A DNA stretch of 48,722 bases from Candidatus Nitrosopumilus sp. (GTDB lineage Archaea > Thermoproteota > Nitrososphaeria > Nitrososphaerales > Nitrosopumilaceae), in the NCBI GenBank assembly GCA_003331425.1, contig QOOS01000009.1, positions 1 to 48,722 of the forward strand, given 5' to 3'. Below are positions 40,269-47,661 of the stretch, one piece after another. The stretch's first letter is position 1; the number at the start of each line of letters is the position of its first letter. Both the position numbers and the translations under genes were made by a program. The notes beneath the pieces are model-generated. The model ran no database searches and was not told where the DNA came from. It saw only the letters and a program-made list of their open reading frames with translations.

Positions 40269-40346
40269 TCATACAAATAGTAATGAAATAGACAATACCA
40301 CAACTGTAACAAACCCTGATATCAAAGCAATTTTTGCATTATCCAA
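40269..40346 (-). CDS. Possible single-helix membrane peptide, 25 aa
   Basis: A TTG-started micro-ORF in the 397-bp gap between the basic protein and ferritin. The product is one helix (MDNAKIALISGFVTVVVLSI and five more residues). It resembles the neighbouring 30-aa peptide in size and type. Coding status uncertain. Confidence 0.28.
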   Translation of the reverse strand: MDNAKIALISGFVTVVVLSISLLFV

Positions 40347-40432
40347 TTTGTATCATTTTACAGGAATTTTTGTTATATTTTACTTATTTTTCTAAAACAA
40401 CATAGTGGTAATTTTATATTATTATTTTTTAG

Positions 40433-40525
40433 TCATTTTCTAAACATAATCCAAATTCTTGTACCGAACATAATTCCTACAGCTGAAATGATTAATGCGG
40501 GTACTACTATTTCCATTAGTTCCAT
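40433..40525 (-). CDS. Single-helix membrane peptide, 30 aa
   Basis: A micro-ORF with an ATG: short acidic N-terminus (MELMEI), one helix (VVPALIISAVGIMFGTRIWI) and a basic end (FRK), giving clear membrane orientation. Together with 40269-40346 it is all I see in the gap before ferritin besides AT-rich promoter DNA. Confidence 0.4.
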   Translation of the reverse strand: MELMEIVVPALIISAVGIMFGTRIWIMFRK

Positions 40526-40601
40526 ACTTTTACTAAATATTCGTTTTATTTTTTTATTTTGATTTCGAATTCCTTAAATTCAATAAAATTTAAGAGGATG
40601 T

Positions 40602-41099
40602 ATGAAAATTTCTAAAAAAATATTGAATTTACTTCATGATCAAATAGCAATGGAAGCAAATGCTTCAAATTATTACTTGTACATATCATCTTGGTGTAAA
40701 GTTAATGGATATGATGGTGCTTCATCCTTTTTCCAACATCACTCAACAGAAGAACGTGATCATATGCTTAAGATCATTGAATATCTAAATGATCTTAAAA
40801 TTCATACTGTAATTCCTTCAATTGAGAAACCTAAACAAAACATGAAATCATTGGAACAAGTGTTTAAGACTTCATTGGCAAATGAGCAAAAAGTAACAAA
40901 ATCTATTGATAAAATTATTGACACTGCTCAAAATGAAAATGATCATAGAACTAGCATTTTCCTTGAATGGTTTGTTCATGAGCAAATTGAAGAAGAGGAC
41001 TTGTTTGAATCTATTTTGCAGAAATTCGATGTTATTGGTAGAGATAAACTAGCTCTACATGAGATTGACAAGTTATTGCAAAAATTAACTGAGAAATAA
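40602..41099 (+). CDS. ftn: Ferritin (FtnA-type)
   Basis: A 165-aa four-helix iron-storage protein. Ferroxidase ligands are placed as in bacterial-type ferritins: Glu18 in HDQIAMEANASNYYLYIS, the HHSTEERDHMLKI helix (Glu and His ligands, about residues 45-58) and EWFVHEQIEEEDLF (about 128-141). There is no haem-binding Met pattern of bacterioferritin. It stores iron and limits oxidative damage. A TATA-like sequence (AATAAAATTTAAGAGG) precedes the ATG. Confidence 0.9.
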   Translation: MKISKKILNLLHDQIAMEANASNYYLYISSWCKVNGYDGASSFFQHHSTEERDHMLKIIEYLNDLKIHTVIPSIEKPKQNMKSLEQVFKTSLANEQKVTKSIDKIIDTAQNENDHRTSIFLEWFVHEQIEEEDLFESILQKFDVIGRDKLALHEIDKLLQKLTEK

Positions 41100-41109
41100 T
41101 TTTAATTCA

Positions 41110-41118
41110 TAGTGCTAA
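41110..41118 (+). promoter_or_regulatory. TAGTGCTAA promoter element (site 11, reverse orientation)
   Basis: Exact reverse complement of the motif, 50 bp before the GTG at 41169; TATA-like TTTAATTAA (about 41140-41148) lies between. Confidence 0.55.
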
Positions 41119-41168
41119 ACGATTATTTTTTTTAAATTGTTTAATTAACAATAAATTTAAAATTTTTT

Positions 41169-41759
41169 GTGAGCAAAACTGTTTTATTTGATCTTGGTGG
41201 AGTTTTAATAAATTGGAATGATAATTGGCTATATGATGAAATTTCGTCTCAACTAGATAAACCGTTTAATGAAATAAAATCAAAATTTAATGATAATCTT
41301 TGCAGTTTATTTGAATCTAAAATCAATGAAACTGAATTTTGGGATATAGTTCTTGGTTCAAATAATGATATTGACAAAAAAATAATTAGTAAAACTTTTT
41401 TAAAAAAATCAAGCATCAATAGTGAATTCTTAACATTTGCAAAATCTCTTAAGAAATATGGTCATTCAATTGGCATATTGTCAAATTTAACTCCTGAAAC
41501 CTCTACTAATGTCCAAAAAAATCTCTTAAAGGAGTTTGATTATGAATTTTATTCAAATTTGTTAAAAATGTCAAAACCCAACCCTGAGATTTATGAGCAT
41601 GTATGTGATCAAATACCTTCTCAAAATATCCTATTCATTGATGATAAACAAGAAAATTTGGATGTTGCAAAATTATTTGATATTGAGACTATTTTATTTA
41701 CTTCTGATGATTATCAATCTGGATTAATTGAAGAAAAAATATTGAATTTTTTGAATTAA
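41169..41759 (+). CDS. HAD-superfamily hydrolase
   Basis: A 196-aa phosphatase-like protein. HAD motif I is LFDLGGVLI (about residues 6-14; FDLGG replaces DxDG, a subgroup change in which the second Asp is Gly), motif II is ILSNLT, the Lys motif is KMSKPNPEIYE and motif IV is ILFIDDKQENLDVAK. It belongs to the haloacid dehalogenase/epoxide hydrolase-like subgroup. It starts at GTG 41169, with a motif-bearing promoter. Substrate unknown. Confidence 0.8.
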   Translation: MSKTVLFDLGGVLINWNDNWLYDEISSQLDKPFNEIKSKFNDNLCSLFESKINETEFWDIVLGSNNDIDKKIISKTFLKKSSINSEFLTFAKSLKKYGHSIGILSNLTPETSTNVQKNLLKEFDYEFYSNLLKMSKPNPEIYEHVCDQIPSQNILFIDDKQENLDVAKLFDIETILFTSDDYQSGLIEEKILNFLN

Positions 41760-41845
41760 TTTTTCTTCATCAATTTGTTTTATACAATTATTTTATAATG
41801 CAAGATTGTTATTTAGTTTTAAAAGTATATTTGAGAATTTTTTCT

Positions 41846-42151
41846 ATGAGTCAAATTGAAACAAAACCTTGGGTCATTATTACAGTGTTTAAAGATGAAG
41901 TAAATCCCTCGGATATTGAAAGAATTGCTCCTCAAATCCAAAGTTTAACTGATGATTGGCAAAGCGCAGGCAAAATTATGTGGTCTGGTCCATTTAATGA
42001 TGATGTCACAGGTATGGCTGTTTTTGAGGCTACAAAAAAGGAAGCAGATGATTTTTTCAAAAAATATGATCAAATTTGTTCTGGAATTTTAAATTATTCC
42101 ATGTATGAATGGGATGCAATGCCTATCTTATCTGTCTTATCTAATAATTAG
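41846..42151 (+). CDS. YCII-like dimeric alpha/beta-barrel protein
   Basis: A 101-aa protein (start MSQIETKPWVIITVF at 41846; ATG 41798 in frame would add 16 residues). It has a ferredoxin-like fold pattern: strand WVIITVF, helix DIERIAPQIQSLTDDW, strand KIMWSGPF, strand TGMAVFEA, helix KKEADDFFKKYDQI, final strand. The GPF segment recalls the YCII family. Catalytic role not clear. Confidence 0.6.
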   Translation: MSQIETKPWVIITVFKDEVNPSDIERIAPQIQSLTDDWQSAGKIMWSGPFNDDVTGMAVFEATKKEADDFFKKYDQICSGILNYSMYEWDAMPILSVLSNN

Positions 42152-42177
42152 GTAGGTGAGTTTTTCTTTTTTTTAAA

Positions 42178-42330
42178 ATGAATAATAAATTATGTAGATT
42201 ACCTGGATGTGAAATTAAAGAATTGGATTTATGTTTAAAATGTCATTTAATCACAACTAGCATTTGTAATTGTTGTAAGAACATTGTAGATATTCAAACT
42301 CATATTCATATTGATTTCAATGGTTTGTAA
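42178..42330 (+). CDS. Cysteine/histidine-rich zinc mini-protein, 50 aa
   Basis: A short gene with C6, C11, CLKCH (C19, C22, H23) and CNCC (C30, C32, C33), enough for two zinc sites. The C-terminus has THIHI. It overlaps the next zinc mini-gene by 11 bases in another frame, so the two appear translationally linked. Its cysteine pattern recalls the 35-aa protein at 14720. Function unknown. Confidence 0.6.
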   Translation: MNNKLCRLPGCEIKELDLCLKCHLITTSICNCCKNIVDIQTHIHIDFNGL

Positions 42331-42529
42331 AAAAATTTGTACACAGTTCAGTGCAAAAAAAACTATTAGTGGAAGTCGGTATGCTGCTGGGCAAAAAAGA
42401 TGTCAAATATGTGAAATTTTTATCCAATGGGAAGGAATATGGTGTCCTTGTTGTGGATATATGTTAAGAACCCATCCTAGAAATAGTCAATCTAGAAAAA
42501 AATCTGATGTTTCTAAAAATCGACATTAA
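42320..42529 (+). CDS. Zinc-binding mini-protein, paralogue of 8251 gene
   Basis: A 69-aa basic protein starting MVCKKICTQF (ATG 42320; ATG 42311 also in frame). Shared with the 8251 protein: an N-terminal CxxxC, RYxxGQKRCxxC and the C-terminal CxCCxxxLRTxPR with a Lys/Arg-rich tail. Two zinc sites and a basic tail suggest nucleic-acid contact. It lies 91 bp before the YbgA-like gene. Confidence 0.7.
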   Translation: MVCKKICTQFSAKKTISGSRYAAGQKRCQICEIFIQWEGIWCPCCGYMLRTHPRNSQSRKKSDVSKNRH

Positions 42530-42563
42530 TGTAATTTCAATTTCATTCATATAAAATCAGAAT

Positions 42564-42572
42564 TTAGCACTA
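42564..42572 (+). promoter_or_regulatory. TTAGCACTA promoter element (site 12)
   Basis: Exact motif 48 bp before the ATG at 42621, with TATA-like GTTATAAC (about 42592-42599) between. Confidence 0.65.
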
Positions 42573-42620
42573 TCAAAATTTCAAATTCCCAGTTATAACT
42601 AATGAATATCAAATTTTGAT

Positions 42621-43589
42621 ATGGTTGATTATGCGCGCCCAATTATTGGAATCAGTAAATGTTTAGAATTTGATATGTGTAGATATGATGGAAGTAGAAT
42701 TAATAATAATTTTGTTAGAAATATGAAAAATTATGTGGATTTTGTTCAAGTTTGCCCTGAGGTTGGAATTGGATTGGGTACTCCTAGAAAACCTATTAGA
42801 CTTGTTAAAATTGATGGAGTAAAAAATCTCTATCAACCTTCATCAGAAAAAAATCTAACTAAAGAAATGCACAATTTTACAAAAAAATTTGTTAGCTCTG
42901 TAGATAATCTTGATGGTTTTATCTTTAAACGAGATTCCCCAACATGTGGAATATCTAATGTTAGATTATATCATAAACTGGGTACTGATTCAGGATACCA
43001 AAAAACTTCTGGAATGTTTTCTGAAGGTGTATCTGCAGAATTTCCTAATATGGTTAAGGAAGATGAAAAAAGACTTGAAAATATTACCATTAGGGAGCAT
43101 TTTCTAACAAGGATTTTTGTTTTAGCAAATTTGCGAGAATCTTTAGAATTACAATCTGTTGAAAAACTATTTGAATTCTACTCAAAAAATATGCTTTTAT
43201 TTTTATGTCATGATGAAAAATTAACTGCAGAACTTGGGGTACTATTTACTAATGAGGATAATTTTAAAATTATTTCAAAAAAATTTGAAAATATTATTTA
43301 TGATATTCTATCATTCCCTATTCAAAAATCTCCTATGATTAATACATTTGATTACATGTTTAATTTTGTAAAATCAAAATTGTCTGAATCTGAAAAATCT
43401 CATTATCAATCATTAATTGACGAGTTTGAGAATAATTTAATTACGCATTCAGAAATATCTACACTGCTATATTCTTGGGCATTAAGATATAATGTACAAC
43501 TCATTTTAGATCAATCCCTATTTGATCCCTTTCCAAAAAACTTATTGTTAGATCTAGTTGAATCAAAAAAACAATATTCTGTTTTGTAA
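42621..43589 (+). CDS. YbgA-like DUF523-DUF1722 protein
   Basis: A 322-aa two-domain protein. DUF523 (about residues 8-150) keeps its cysteine marks: GISKCLEFDMCRYDGS, VCPEVGIGLGTPRKPIRLV and KRDSPTCGISNVRLY. DUF1722 (about 190-318) is more diverged (YSKNMLLFLCHDEKLTAELGVLF). In bacteria this pair is linked with DNA photolyase and with B12 photoreceptor regulons; its biochemistry is unsettled. The gene has the same TTAGCACTA promoter as the genes around the CarH-like protein 30 kb away, which supports shared control. Confidence 0.82.
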   Translation: MVDYARPIIGISKCLEFDMCRYDGSRINNNFVRNMKNYVDFVQVCPEVGIGLGTPRKPIRLVKIDGVKNLYQPSSEKNLTKEMHNFTKKFVSSVDNLDGFIFKRDSPTCGISNVRLYHKLGTDSGYQKTSGMFSEGVSAEFPNMVKEDEKRLENITIREHFLTRIFVLANLRESLELQSVEKLFEFYSKNMLLFLCHDEKLTAELGVLFTNEDNFKIISKKFENIIYDILSFPIQKSPMINTFDYMFNFVKSKLSESEKSHYQSLIDEFENNLITHSEISTLLYSWALRYNVQLILDQSLFDPFPKNLLLDLVESKKQYSVL

Positions 43590-43715
43590 TTATTTTTAGC
43601 ATGATTCAATTTATGAAATTCAGATTAAAAGTTGTAATTTTTTTATTTTGATCTGTAATTATTTTATCATAATCTGTAAAAATTACATAAAAAAATTATA
43701 CTTAATTACGATAAC

Positions 43716-43816
43716 TTCCTAATCATTGTATTAGGAATAAGTCCACCTTAACCCCCTGAGTGCAATGCTCTAAAGGAAACTAAACGGGATTTTGCTCTGG
43801 GCTTATTCACCTTTTA
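43716..43816 (+). ncRNA. Structured noncoding RNA candidate A
   Basis: A GC-richer island in very AT-rich DNA with no ORF. A 10-bp outer stem pairs 43735-43744 (GAATAAGTCC) with 43799-43808 (GGGCTTATTC) with one G-U wobble. The wobble would be a C-A mismatch on the other strand, so the plus strand is favoured. Inner pairings CCTT/AAGG and GAG/CTC are possible. A 6-bp hairpin (CCTAAT/ATTAGG, 43718-43735) lies at the 5' end and partly overlaps the outer stem by one base. A TATA-like AATTATACTT (about 43693-43703) is in place, and a short T-run follows. No known family recognised. Confidence 0.5.
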
Positions 43817-43875
43817 ATTTTATGAAATATTTTTAAATACAAAGCATTAATTTGTGAATTTTTTTGTTCCATATT

Positions 43876-44355
43876 ATGTCCTTTGAAATTAATTGGTGTA
43901 GAGATTCTTTTAATATTTCATGGGCACGTGAACAGGATAAACTTGTTTTATTGGTGGTTTTTGAAGATAAGAAAATTGCAACAAATATTGCTCAAGAAAT
44001 TGAGAGTTGGAGTGAAAAATTTACTCGATTAACAATTATTGAACAAGAAGATGACGAATATGCATTTTGTTGTTATGAAGATCCACAAATTTCAAAAAGT
44101 GACAAAAAAATTGGATTATTTATGACTGGAATGAGACAGAGCACTGGATATGAATATACAAAAATCATTATTGAAGACAAATCTACTCTTTTACAAATAA
44201 TATATGCTGAAGATTTTCTTGATATTAAGACACATGAAGTAATCTCAAAATTAGTACCTCTGAGAAAATGTAGTATTATATCTGAAATAGATTTGAAAAA
44301 ACAACAATATTATTTTGAAAGAACTGCCCATAACAAAAAAAATAATGAAATCTAA
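43876..44355 (+). CDS. Hypothetical protein, 159 aa
   Basis: A soluble protein starting MSFEINWCRDSFNISWAREQDK (ATG 43876; TTG 43864 also in frame). It has a TATA-like TTTTAAATAC 35-45 bp upstream, separate from the RNA candidate before it. It is an acidic alpha/beta protein with a C-terminal basic tail. No family recognised. Confidence 0.6.
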   Translation: MSFEINWCRDSFNISWAREQDKLVLLVVFEDKKIATNIAQEIESWSEKFTRLTIIEQEDDEYAFCCYEDPQISKSDKKIGLFMTGMRQSTGYEYTKIIIEDKSTLLQIIYAEDFLDIKTHEVISKLVPLRKCSIISEIDLKKQQYYFERTAHNKKNNEI

Positions 44356-44493
44356 AATGTCTCATTCATTACTTATGGACAATTGGCAATAATCGTTTGA
44401 AATCCATATAAAGAATCACTATCAAATCATTCATAACATTCCTACTGATCAATCATTCATCTCTTTTAAATGCAAATTTGATTTACTCTATTC

Positions 44494-44565
44494 ATGAATG
44501 ATAACAACACCTCAACTAACTGGGAAGATGCTATAGGCTCATCTTGGTTAATTTCAGATGAGTAA
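44494..44565 (+). CDS. Possible micro-ORF, 23 aa
   Basis: MNDNNTSTNWEDAIGSSWLI and three more residues, with a TATA-like TTTTAAATG (about 44464-44472) about 25 bp before the ATG. Polar and Trp-containing, without a zinc or membrane pattern. It lies in the otherwise empty 44356-44635 stretch. Weak call. Confidence 0.25.
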   Translation: MNDNNTSTNWEDAIGSSWLISDE

Positions 44566-44635
44566 TACTTTTGATTACTTATTCTGAAATGAATCCTTTT
44601 TTCATAACTTTATTTTATTGATTTTTTAATGTATA

Positions 44636-44779
44636 ATGATGCAAAATCGAATCGATATTGAGCATACAAAGGAATGCAAGTATAGAAATGATAATGATTT
44701 GCCTCATACAAATTGTTACTGCAAATGTCATAAAATTTTGATGATGGAATCTAGTAAATTACAATCAAGAACTTTCTGA
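44636..44779 (+). CDS. Cys/His-rich mini-protein, 47 aa
   Basis: A short gene with HTKEC (residues 10-14) and HTNCYCKCHKI (about 24-34), a compact metal-binding pattern. It starts with two consecutive ATGs and overlaps the convergent 78-aa gene by 15 bases. Composition supports coding; function unknown. Confidence 0.5.
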   Translation: MMQNRIDIEHTKECKYRNDNDLPHTNCYCKCHKILMMESSKLQSRTF

Positions 44780-45001
44780 TTCCTTTTTTGGTTCAAAATT
44801 TTCTACAATTTCTGATACTGTTTTTAGTATTGCTTCTTTGATCTGTTCTTGACTCATTCCTGATTTGTGCATTAATTTCATTTGGTCCATTAATGCAAAA
44901 TGCACACGACCTTGTAGATAATCTACAATTCCAAAATTGCCTTTTGGAAATTCTGTTACAAATAATTCATGATCTGTTGGTTCATTTGATGATTCTGACA
45001 T
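44765..45001 (-). CDS. Hypothetical acidic protein, 78 aa
   Basis: Small helical protein (FPKGNFGIVDYLQGRVHFALMDQMKLMHKSGMSQEQIKEAIL) with an acidic tail (ENFEPKKESESS). No cysteines. The promoter region is shared divergently with the 116-aa gene at 45072. No family recognised. Confidence 0.6.
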   Translation of the reverse strand: MSESSNEPTDHELFVTEFPKGNFGIVDYLQGRVHFALMDQMKLMHKSGMSQEQIKEAILKTVSEIVENFEPKKESESS

Positions 45002-45071
45002 ACACTTTATTTAAAAAAATACTATTATAAAATTTACAAATATTCATTAATCTCTAAAAATAGATGATTTT

Positions 45072-45422
45072 ATGACTGAATTTATTCACAAGCCATATGA
45101 TAAAATCTATGTTCGTGACATGATACAACTTAGTCTTGATGATCTTATTGGTATGATGTCTTCATTGGAATCTGCAAATGCCTACTGGGTAGATGGTGTG
45201 TTGTTTGCAAGTTTTGCAATGACTGAATCTGAGGAATTGGCTAAAAAAGAAATGAACAATGAAATGTTTTTAGATAAAGTGATTTTTGCAAAATGTGAAA
45301 ATTATTCTAAGACTGTAAAATCTTCAACTAATTTAGAAATTGGTGTATTAAACATGCAAAAAAGTAGTCTATACGTAGATTTGATTAATTGGCTAAAAAC
45401 CCAACCTATTTGGTCCAGTTGA
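45072..45422 (+). CDS. Hypothetical protein, 116 aa
   Basis: A soluble alpha/beta protein (MTEFIHKPYDKIYVRDMIQL). A strand-like VDGVLFASFAM, a Met/Glu-rich helix and a C-terminal helix ending in IWSS are visible. It has its own AT-rich promoter. No family recognised. Confidence 0.6.
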   Translation: MTEFIHKPYDKIYVRDMIQLSLDDLIGMMSSLESANAYWVDGVLFASFAMTESEELAKKEMNNEMFLDKVIFAKCENYSKTVKSSTNLEIGVLNMQKSSLYVDLINWLKTQPIWSS

Positions 45423-45489
45423 ATTCTTAATTCTTGATATTTAATCAATCAAGTATAATCTTTTTATGATGATGAATTTGATTTAAAAT

Positions 45490-46017
45490 ATGGTACTTAA
45501 ATCTGAAGAATCTTTTAAAGAATATCTAAAAAAATTATCTGATGAGACGATAATAAGGTACTATTCTGATGTTGAATATTCTCCATTTCCTATCTTACTT
45601 ATTCAAGAATACACTAGACGATTTGAACAAAAAACTAAAAATCAAATTCTAAAAGATCTAAAATATCAAACACGTTTAGCCAAAAAAAAGACTCAAGAGA
45701 TTGGCCAAATGGCTAAAAAACGTAAGCTAATTGATGATGTAACTAAACAAAAATCTCAAGAAATTGTAAGTCAGGCTAAAAAAAAGGGGTTCAAAATTAC
45801 TGAAAAAATTTCTGACAAGCGTCATGTTTTAGGTTCAAAATTAAAAACCACTGCTAAATCAAAAATTCAAAAAACTGTGAAAGTTGGAAAATCTTTAAAA
45901 GTTTCTAAAAAAGAAAATCTTGAACTCTTAGAAAGTTTAGCAAGACTAAAGGATGCTGGAGTAATTACTGCTAAAGAATTTCAAGAAAAGAAAAAGAAAC
46001 TTCTTTCAACCATCTAA
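45490..46017 (+). CDS. SHOCT-domain protein with coiled coil
   Basis: A 175-aa, very basic protein. The C-terminal 32 residues are a SHOCT domain (ELLESLARLKDAGVITAKEFQEKKKKLLSTI), a short element thought to drive oligomerisation. The middle (about residues 55-140) is a Lys-rich helix. The N-terminus (EESFKEYLKKLSDETIIRYYSD) is a separate short helical unit. It converges with the next gene with a four-base overlap. A nucleoid or membrane-surface role is possible; unproven. Confidence 0.7.
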   Translation: MVLKSEESFKEYLKKLSDETIIRYYSDVEYSPFPILLIQEYTRRFEQKTKNQILKDLKYQTRLAKKKTQEIGQMAKKRKLIDDVTKQKSQEIVSQAKKKGFKITEKISDKRHVLGSKLKTTAKSKIQKTVKVGKSLKVSKKENLELLESLARLKDAGVITAKEFQEKKKKLLSTI

Positions 46018-46430
46018 TTTTGGGATAATTTTTTAAATTTTTCAAATTCTGATTTTGTTTTTACAAATTGATCAGTTAAAATTTTGCAAGAAAAAATCTG
46101 ATTCATTTTATTATCAATAAGAAATATTGTCTCGTTAAAAATTATAGATTCAATAAAATCCGTAGATGGATACACTGTATATTCTAGTAATTCTTGATTG
46201 ATTTCAATTTTAAATTTACATCCCATCACTAATCCTATCTCTTCGTGTTTGTTTAGAAATCCTCTTAAACTTGCCTTAATTTGTGATTGATTTTCTAATG
46301 ATTCAAATTTTAATTTATTTTCAGAATTATTGTCTATAATACATGCAACTGGATTCTTTTGAATATGTAGAACTGAGGATTTGTGAGTTTCTGCGTATTC
46401 TTCAACTTCTTTAATTTTGTCTAATGGCAT
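46014..46430 (-). CDS. Hypothetical protein, 138 aa
   Basis: A soluble protein with an N-terminal helix (DKIKEVEEYAETH), a strand-rich middle (VACIIDNN, IGLVMGCKFKIEIN, TIFLIDNKMNQIFSCKIL) and a charged C-terminal helix. The pattern recalls an OsmC-like fold, but no catalytic cysteine pair is convincing. Function unknown. Confidence 0.55.
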   Translation of the reverse strand: MPLDKIKEVEEYAETHKSSVLHIQKNPVACIIDNNSENKLKFESLENQSQIKASLRGFLNKHEEIGLVMGCKFKIEINQELLEYTVYPSTDFIESIIFNETIFLIDNKMNQIFSCKILTDQFVKTKSEFEKFKKLSQN

Positions 46431-46495
46431 GTTATGCTAATTAAAAATTAATTAATTAATTTTCAGAATTATGGTTATTTTTTGATATTGCCATG

Positions 46496-46612
46496 AAAAA
46501 AAAGTCAGTCTCCGTATCTAGGAGACTCTGTAATGCATTAACTAGTTTATGTGAGCATTGGGCTCTTCCAGCTAACACCGCGAGATGTCTCTGACTCTAG
46601 ACACTATAGAAT
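46496..46612 (-). ncRNA. Structured noncoding RNA candidate B
   Basis: A GC-rich island with no ORF in the 286-bp gap. Perfect pairings: outer stem 46503-46508/46591-46596 (AGTCAG/CTGACT), hairpin 46507-46513/46521-46527 (AGTCTCC/GGAGACT, 7-nt loop; shares two bases with the outer stem) and hairpin 46553-46556/46562-46565 (GAGC/GCTC). Read on the minus strand, the structure ends in eight U (46496-46503), an archaeal-style terminator, and a TATA-like T/A block lies near 46634-46640 about 25 bp before the 5' end. It has no tRNA T-arm and matches no family I recognise. Confidence 0.55.
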
Positions 46613-46716
46613 TATCTTTTTGTTAAAAATTAAATTTAAAAAAAATTACGTGGAAGTTTAACTTTTTCACACAAAATTGATCGAATATTATAATTTTTAA
46701 AAAAAATAATCTTTTT

Positions 46717-47661
46717 TTATGCGGCGATTCTAAACTTTCCATAAATAATGTAGATATCTATTAAAAGAATAATGATCGCTGAACCAATAAACCAATCTCT
46801 AATTGTTGATAATTCTGTCTCATACTCCAAATTGGTATTTAGTTCCAATAAGATTTCGTTTAAACCTTGTTCGTCTAATGATTTGAAATAATTTCCACCT
46901 GTACTACTTGCTATGTCTTGAAGTGTTTGTTCATCTAATTCTGCATACTGTGGATCACCGTATATGTCATCTCGTAAATATACTGGTTCATTTGAACCAA
47001 TTCCAATGGTGTGAACTTGTACATTGTTTAAAATTGCATATTGAGTAGCTTGTTCAGGTGATACCAATCCTGAATTATGTATCCCATCACTGAGAAGTAT
47101 GATGACTCTTTTTTTATCTAAAATGGATGATACCATGTCAATTCCTAACGATAACCCATCTCCAATTGCAGTTGCACCTGTACCCTGTTGAATGGATGAA
47201 ATTGAATCAAGTGTTTTTTGTTTTACCGGAGTAAGGTATGATATTGTTCCCGCACCTGTTTCAAATAGTACGACTCCAACATTATTTGTTTCACTAGTCT
47301 TTGTTACAAGTGATGTAATTGCCCTTTTTGCAGCATCCAATCGTGTTGGCTCATAATCTGATGCAGCCATGCTTTCAGATCCATCTAAAACTATGCCTAA
47401 ATTGACTCCTTTTTCACTGCCTAGGGTTACAATTTGAGGATTTGCTAATGCGATAATAATCAATGAAAATACAATTATGACTAGTAGAAATGGAATATGT
47501 TTTCTAATTAAATTATTTTTTGCATTTGTTTTTTTAATAATTTTTAGTGTACTAAATTTTAAAATTGATTCTTTTTTATTTGAATTATATTTATAATAAA
47601 TAAAAACCAAAACTGGAATTAATAAAAAAAGAAATAATGCATTAATAAATCCAAACTCCAT
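46717..47661 (-). CDS. BatA-like von Willebrand factor A membrane protein
   Basis: A 314-aa protein with two N-terminal helices (about residues 5-21 and 58-77), a VWA domain (about 85-270) and a C-terminal helix. The MIDAS metal site is intact: DGSES (DxSxS), the Thr in GTGATAIGDGL and Asp in LLSDG. The ATG at 47661 overlaps the previous stop (TAATG), showing translational coupling; an ATG at 47679 is also in frame. With MoxR ATPase and DUF58 it forms the classic MoxR-DUF58-VWA set, which acts as a chaperone-like system at the membrane. Confidence 0.85.
   Translation of the reverse strand: MEFGFINALFLFLLIPVLVFIYYKYNSNKKESILKFSTLKIIKKTNAKNNLIRKHIPFLLVIIVFSLIIIALANPQIVTLGSEKGVNLGIVLDGSESMAASDYEPTRLDAAKRAITSLVTKTSETNNVGVVLFETGAGTISYLTPVKQKTLDSISSIQQGTGATAIGDGLSLGIDMVSSILDKKRVIILLSDGIHNSGLVSPEQATQYAILNNVQVHTIGIGSNEPVYLRDDIYGDPQYAELDEQTLQDIASSTGGNYFKSLDEQGLNEILLELNTNLEYETELSTIRDWFIGSAIIILLIDIYIIYGKFRIAA

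Noticed and set aside
46496-46612. tRNA gene with intron
   Set aside because: Hairpins are present but there is no T-arm (GTTCRA) or CCA-proximal acceptor pairing of normal tRNA form; the same holds for 43716-43816.
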